A DNA stretch of 64,000 nucleotides from Limnobacter olei (GTDB taxonomy: Bacteria > Pseudomonadota > Gammaproteobacteria > Burkholderiales > Burkholderiaceae_B): the NCBI RefSeq assembly GCF_029087225.1, contig NZ_JARFJD010000005.1:1-64000 (forward strand). Reading direction: 5' to 3'. Position 1 is the stretch's first letter. Each line of letters begins with the position of its first letter. Shown piece after piece: positions 61,631 to 64,000 of the stretch. A program made the position numbers and the translations under genes. Under the pieces are notes generated by a model. It made no database searches. It saw only the letters and a program-made list of their open reading frames with translations, and was not told where the DNA came from.

Positions 61631-61915
61631 ATGGCAGACCTCGAACATTACAAGGCCAAACTGAACGCCCAACTGGACGAGTGGAAAGCAGACCTGGACA
61701 AACTGAAGGCCAAAGCCGACGGCAAGTCAGCCGACGCCAAAAAAGAGTTGAACGAATCCATCGAGGCGCTTGAAGCCAAGCTGGCGCAAGGTCGTTCGAA
61801 ACTTGAAGAACTCAAGGGCGCCAGCGCTGAGGCTTTCGAGAGCTTGAAAGAAGGTGCCAACAGCGCCTGGGACAACATCAAAGAAGCCTTTGACAAGGCC
61901 AAGTCCAAGTTCTAA
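61631..61915 (+). CDS. Small coiled-coil (sll1863-like) protein
   Basis: A 94-residue helical protein of Lys, Ala, Glu and Leu: MADLEHYKAKLNAQLDEWK, KKELNESIEALEAKLAQG and a SAWDNIKEAFDKAKSKF end. It is like small stress proteins of the sll1863 type. ATG follows GAAGGAG. The role may be in envelope or stress response; unproven. Its end overlaps the convergent ceramidase-like gene by 4 bp. Confidence 0.8.
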   Translation: MADLEHYKAKLNAQLDEWKADLDKLKAKADGKSADAKKELNESIEALEAKLAQGRSKLEELKGASAEAFESLKEGANSAWDNIKEAFDKAKSKF

Positions 61916-63513
61916 TCAAACAGCGGGCCATAGGCCTGCATGTTTAAAGCTGGGGTTGTGAAAGGCCCCAGCGAGACGGTTTCTTCATAAAACGACTGAC
62001 ATTCGAACAAACCATTTCCGAATTCATCTTCCGTCAAAATATAGCCCAGAGAATTGTGCGTTAGGCCTAGCAGCATCATGGGGTTTTCGCTTCGTGCGCG
62101 AATTGAATCGGCCATGCCTTTTGACCCCTCGCCGGGAATGGTCACCAACTCCAGCACCTTTCCCTCGCCTTGTCCCAGTTGAATTCGAGTGACTGGCGTT
62201 TCCGCATACAAGGCCACCTGAGGCAAGTTTTCATAGCCTGGAATATTGGCTGCCAGCTCTTCGCCCAGCGGCGTGAAGTTGTAATAACCGTTGAAGCTGC
62301 GCAAGCCACCTGCCCCAACAAACAAAGGGTTGGTCACAGGCAAAAAAGCATTGGCATGCGCAACTTGCAAACCGCCCTCCACTTTCTTGCGCTGGCTTAA
62401 AACGTTCATGGCCGCTTGTGCAACAGCCACGCCCATGGCGTTGGCTTTTTCATAAGGGTCTTCTGCTGCGGGTGCGCGTGGCGAAGAGTCTGCAATCGCG
62501 CCATTGTAAAACAGCACGGTTGAATCGAAATTTCGCTCGAGCAATCGCAGCGCGCCGCCGACCCAGTCAGTGTGCACCAAGCGGTTGCTGGAACCCAGCA
62601 CAGTGGGGTGTGCTGAGTAATTCAACACCGAACCCAACACCTCGCCTCGCGCTGTGCGGGCTTGCAACAAAGTCAGTGTGGGATCGGGCATGCGGGAATC
62701 ATCAGGATCGCAGCGGCGGAAGTTGTTCAAGCGCGCCTCACCTTCCAGCACAGTTTGTGCAAAATCAACATAGGCTGGCTTAAGCCTGGCCACGGCTTCA
62801 GCAGCCGCCTCTGCAGCCAACTGGTACAAGCCGCCTTTCAATGCCGGGTCACAAGCTTGCGCGGGGTCGGCTTGTTCGCAACTCAACCAGCTGGCAGGTA
62901 CGCCACCCCACAGGCCTTGCAAGTCGGCAGCAGAATGTGAATGGGTTTGTGCAAACAATACGTTGTTGGGTGGCACATTCGCAGCCTGCGCAACGGCCGC
63001 TTTCAGTTTGTTTTGAATCACATTGCCCGCACCTATCGCATCGATGGTGACAAACACCAACCGGTTCGCAGGCTCGGCCTGACCCTCCAGAACAAACACA
63101 CGTACAAAAGTGCCATCGCCAATTCCATTGGCGGGTGGTCCACCGATATCGAAGTTCACAAGGTCTTGCGGACCATTGAATGCGAAGCCGCCATACCCAC
63201 CCAGATTGAATTGTTGCAACTTGCCAACCAACGGCGTGCTGCTGGTGACCACACCCTGAATTTGTGCAGGCGTCGGGTCAATATTTCGCTTGGCTGAGGC
63301 TGCACGAAATTGAGAGGTATCGAGCAAATTCGGATTGCCACCACCGTTGCCACCGCCATTGCCACCACCGTTTCCAGGGGGTGGATCTACAATGACGGGT
63401 GGGTCGTTCTCATTGGTGTCGGTTCGCGATGCAGTTACTGAACCGTTGTCCGAGTTCAAACAAGCTGACAGCAACAGGCACAGAAAAACCACATTCCATT
63501 GAAGTGCTTTCAT
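61912..63513 (-). CDS. Neutral/alkaline ceramidase-like lipoprotein
   Basis: A 533-residue protein with lipobox LLLSAC (about Cys 18), a Gly/Asn-rich linker (NGGGNGGGNGGGNPN), and a domain like neutral ceramidase (PF04734): FAQTHSHSAADLQG (about 188-201), the zinc/substrate His block; NYSAHPTVLG; and LVHTDWVGG. It would cleave amide bonds in sphingolipids or related lipids at the outer membrane or cell surface. ATG follows AAGGAG. It ends the lipid-processing genes of the window. Confidence 0.85.
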   Translation of the reverse strand: MKALQWNVVFLCLLLSACLNSDNGSVTASRTDTNENDPPVIVDPPPGNGGGNGGGNGGGNPNLLDTSQFRAASAKRNIDPTPAQIQGVVTSSTPLVGKLQQFNLGGYGGFAFNGPQDLVNFDIGGPPANGIGDGTFVRVFVLEGQAEPANRLVFVTIDAIGAGNVIQNKLKAAVAQAANVPPNNVLFAQTHSHSAADLQGLWGGVPASWLSCEQADPAQACDPALKGGLYQLAAEAAAEAVARLKPAYVDFAQTVLEGEARLNNFRRCDPDDSRMPDPTLTLLQARTARGEVLGSVLNYSAHPTVLGSSNRLVHTDWVGGALRLLERNFDSTVLFYNGAIADSSPRAPAAEDPYEKANAMGVAVAQAAMNVLSQRKKVEGGLQVAHANAFLPVTNPLFVGAGGLRSFNGYYNFTPLGEELAANIPGYENLPQVALYAETPVTRIQLGQGEGKVLELVTIPGEGSKGMADSIRARSENPMMLLGLTHNSLGYILTEDEFGNGLFECQSFYEETVSLGPFTTPALNMQAYGPLFD

Positions 63514-63526
63514 TGACGAATACTCC

Positions 63527-64000
63527 TTATTTCAATGCGGGGTTGAAGCCCCGTGATGTGCAAGGCAAACCATTGCACACGTCAATCAACGCACCCTGCT
63601 TTTTCAAGAACGCAGACTTCATGTCCATGTTTTTTTCTTCGTTGCGGGGGTGGCCGTGCGGATCGGCACCATAACCTGTGGTCATGGGTCGGTTGTCCAG
63701 CGGCGGCGGCGCACTGCCATTGGGGTTTGCAGAACCATCGGCATTAGTCATGGGGCCGCTGTCCCACACGGTGAGTGCATTGCCTGCATGCGGATATTTT
63801 TTGATGCACGGCAAACCGAAATACGGATGGTCATCCGGGTGCCTGCGCCCGAAAGACACACTCGGAAACTGCTCCTGTTCGGCACGCACAGCAGGGTGGG
63901 CCTGCTTGAGCACCGCCGGTCCGCGCTGAGCGGAAGGACCGCCCACCACCGCAGGGCACTGCAAGGGCGCTTCAATGGTTCGCGCCATGATTTCCGCGGT
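63527..64000 (-). CDS. C-terminal part of a protein running off the window
   Basis: The frame is open to the right edge, with TAEI upstream of the first visible Met, so the true start is probably outside. The visible part of about 157 residues is hydrophilic, with HPDDHPYFGLPCIKKYP, DSGPMTNADGSANPNG and MDMKSAFLKKQGALIDVC (each under 21 residues). A conserved Cys pair near the end (CNGLPC) suggests a disulphide or metal site. It is not recognised. It lies 13 bp upstream of the ceramidase-like gene in the same direction, so an operon is likely. Confidence 0.55.
   Translation of the reverse strand, partial: TAEIMARTIEAPLQCPAVVGGPSAQRGPAVLKQAHPAVRAEQEQFPSVSFGRRHPDDHPYFGLPCIKKYPHAGNALTVWDSGPMTNADGSANPNGSAPPPLDNRPMTTGYGADPHGHPRNEEKNMDMKSAFLKKQGALIDVCNGLPCTSRGFNPALK

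Overview
The window looks like the chromosome of a betaproteobacterium, probably in Burkholderiales and possibly near Limnobacter. This is inferred from the gene set (AlkB, FadH, pirin, PhnCDE, RND pump, MocR regulator) and from an IntI1-like integron. No rRNA or taxonomic marker is present to confirm it.

Region 1 (about 1-17,380) is a chromosomal integron. The integrase gene intI (16363-17376, + strand) and an attI junction near 16243-16249 lie at the right end. About 20 gene cassettes run leftwards from there, nearly all with genes on the minus strand, each ending in an imperfect palindromic attC site (plus-strand reading RYYYAAC...GTTRRRY). I place 20 clear attC sites and two decayed ones; the decayed ones are the farthest from attI. 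Most cassette genes have no assigned function. Those that can be placed are rich in nuclease, HEPN, Abi-like and kinase types, so the array looks like a store of candidate phage-defence genes: an NYN RNase, a DUF3883 nuclease, a Ser/Thr kinase with a RuvC-like partner, a DUF4145 protein, an Abi-alpha/DUF4393 protein, a PD-(D/E)XK protein and an Apea-type HEPN protein. A perfect LexA-type box covers the intI start codon, so integrase expression is probably SOS-controlled.

Region 2 (about 17.6-34.2 kb) is a lipid and hydrocarbon catabolism block. It holds a metal-dependent hydrolase, a pirin, a long-chain acyl-CoA ligase, a thiolase-like protein, a MaoC hydratase, an acyl-CoA dehydrogenase, 2,4-dienoyl-CoA reductase (fadH), two AraC regulators, alkane 1-monooxygenase (alkB), a thioesterase, a GMC alcohol dehydrogenase and a nitronate monooxygenase. 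Together they could oxidise alkanes or alkyl chains to alcohol, activate the acids to CoA esters and degrade them. The thiolase lacks two catalytic residues.

Region 3 (34.3-46.1 kb) holds a two-gene surface-protein locus behind a G9 tract, ppnP, a TetR/membrane-protein pair behind a clear operator, a SIMPL protein, an SGNH-hydrolase lipoprotein, and a coupled operon of TetR, RND adaptor, RND pump and nitroreductase.

Region 4 (46.2-64 kb) starts with a coiled-coil protein, an HMG-CoA reductase homologue, a flavin/2Fe-2S reductase and a membrane desaturase, all on the + strand. It continues with LysE, MFS and MocR genes (with an 11-bp motif repeated three times), a GNAT-nitrilase fusion, a gamma-glutamyltransferase-like enzyme, a phnD-phnE-phnC transporter operon ending in a degenerate metallophosphoesterase, a DedA-rhodanese fusion, a small coiled-coil stress protein and a neutral-ceramidase-like lipoprotein. 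The last gene runs off the window. Genes are tightly packed, with many 4-bp start/stop overlaps and several overlapping convergent ends. No tRNA, rRNA, CRISPR array, insertion sequence or replication origin was recognised.
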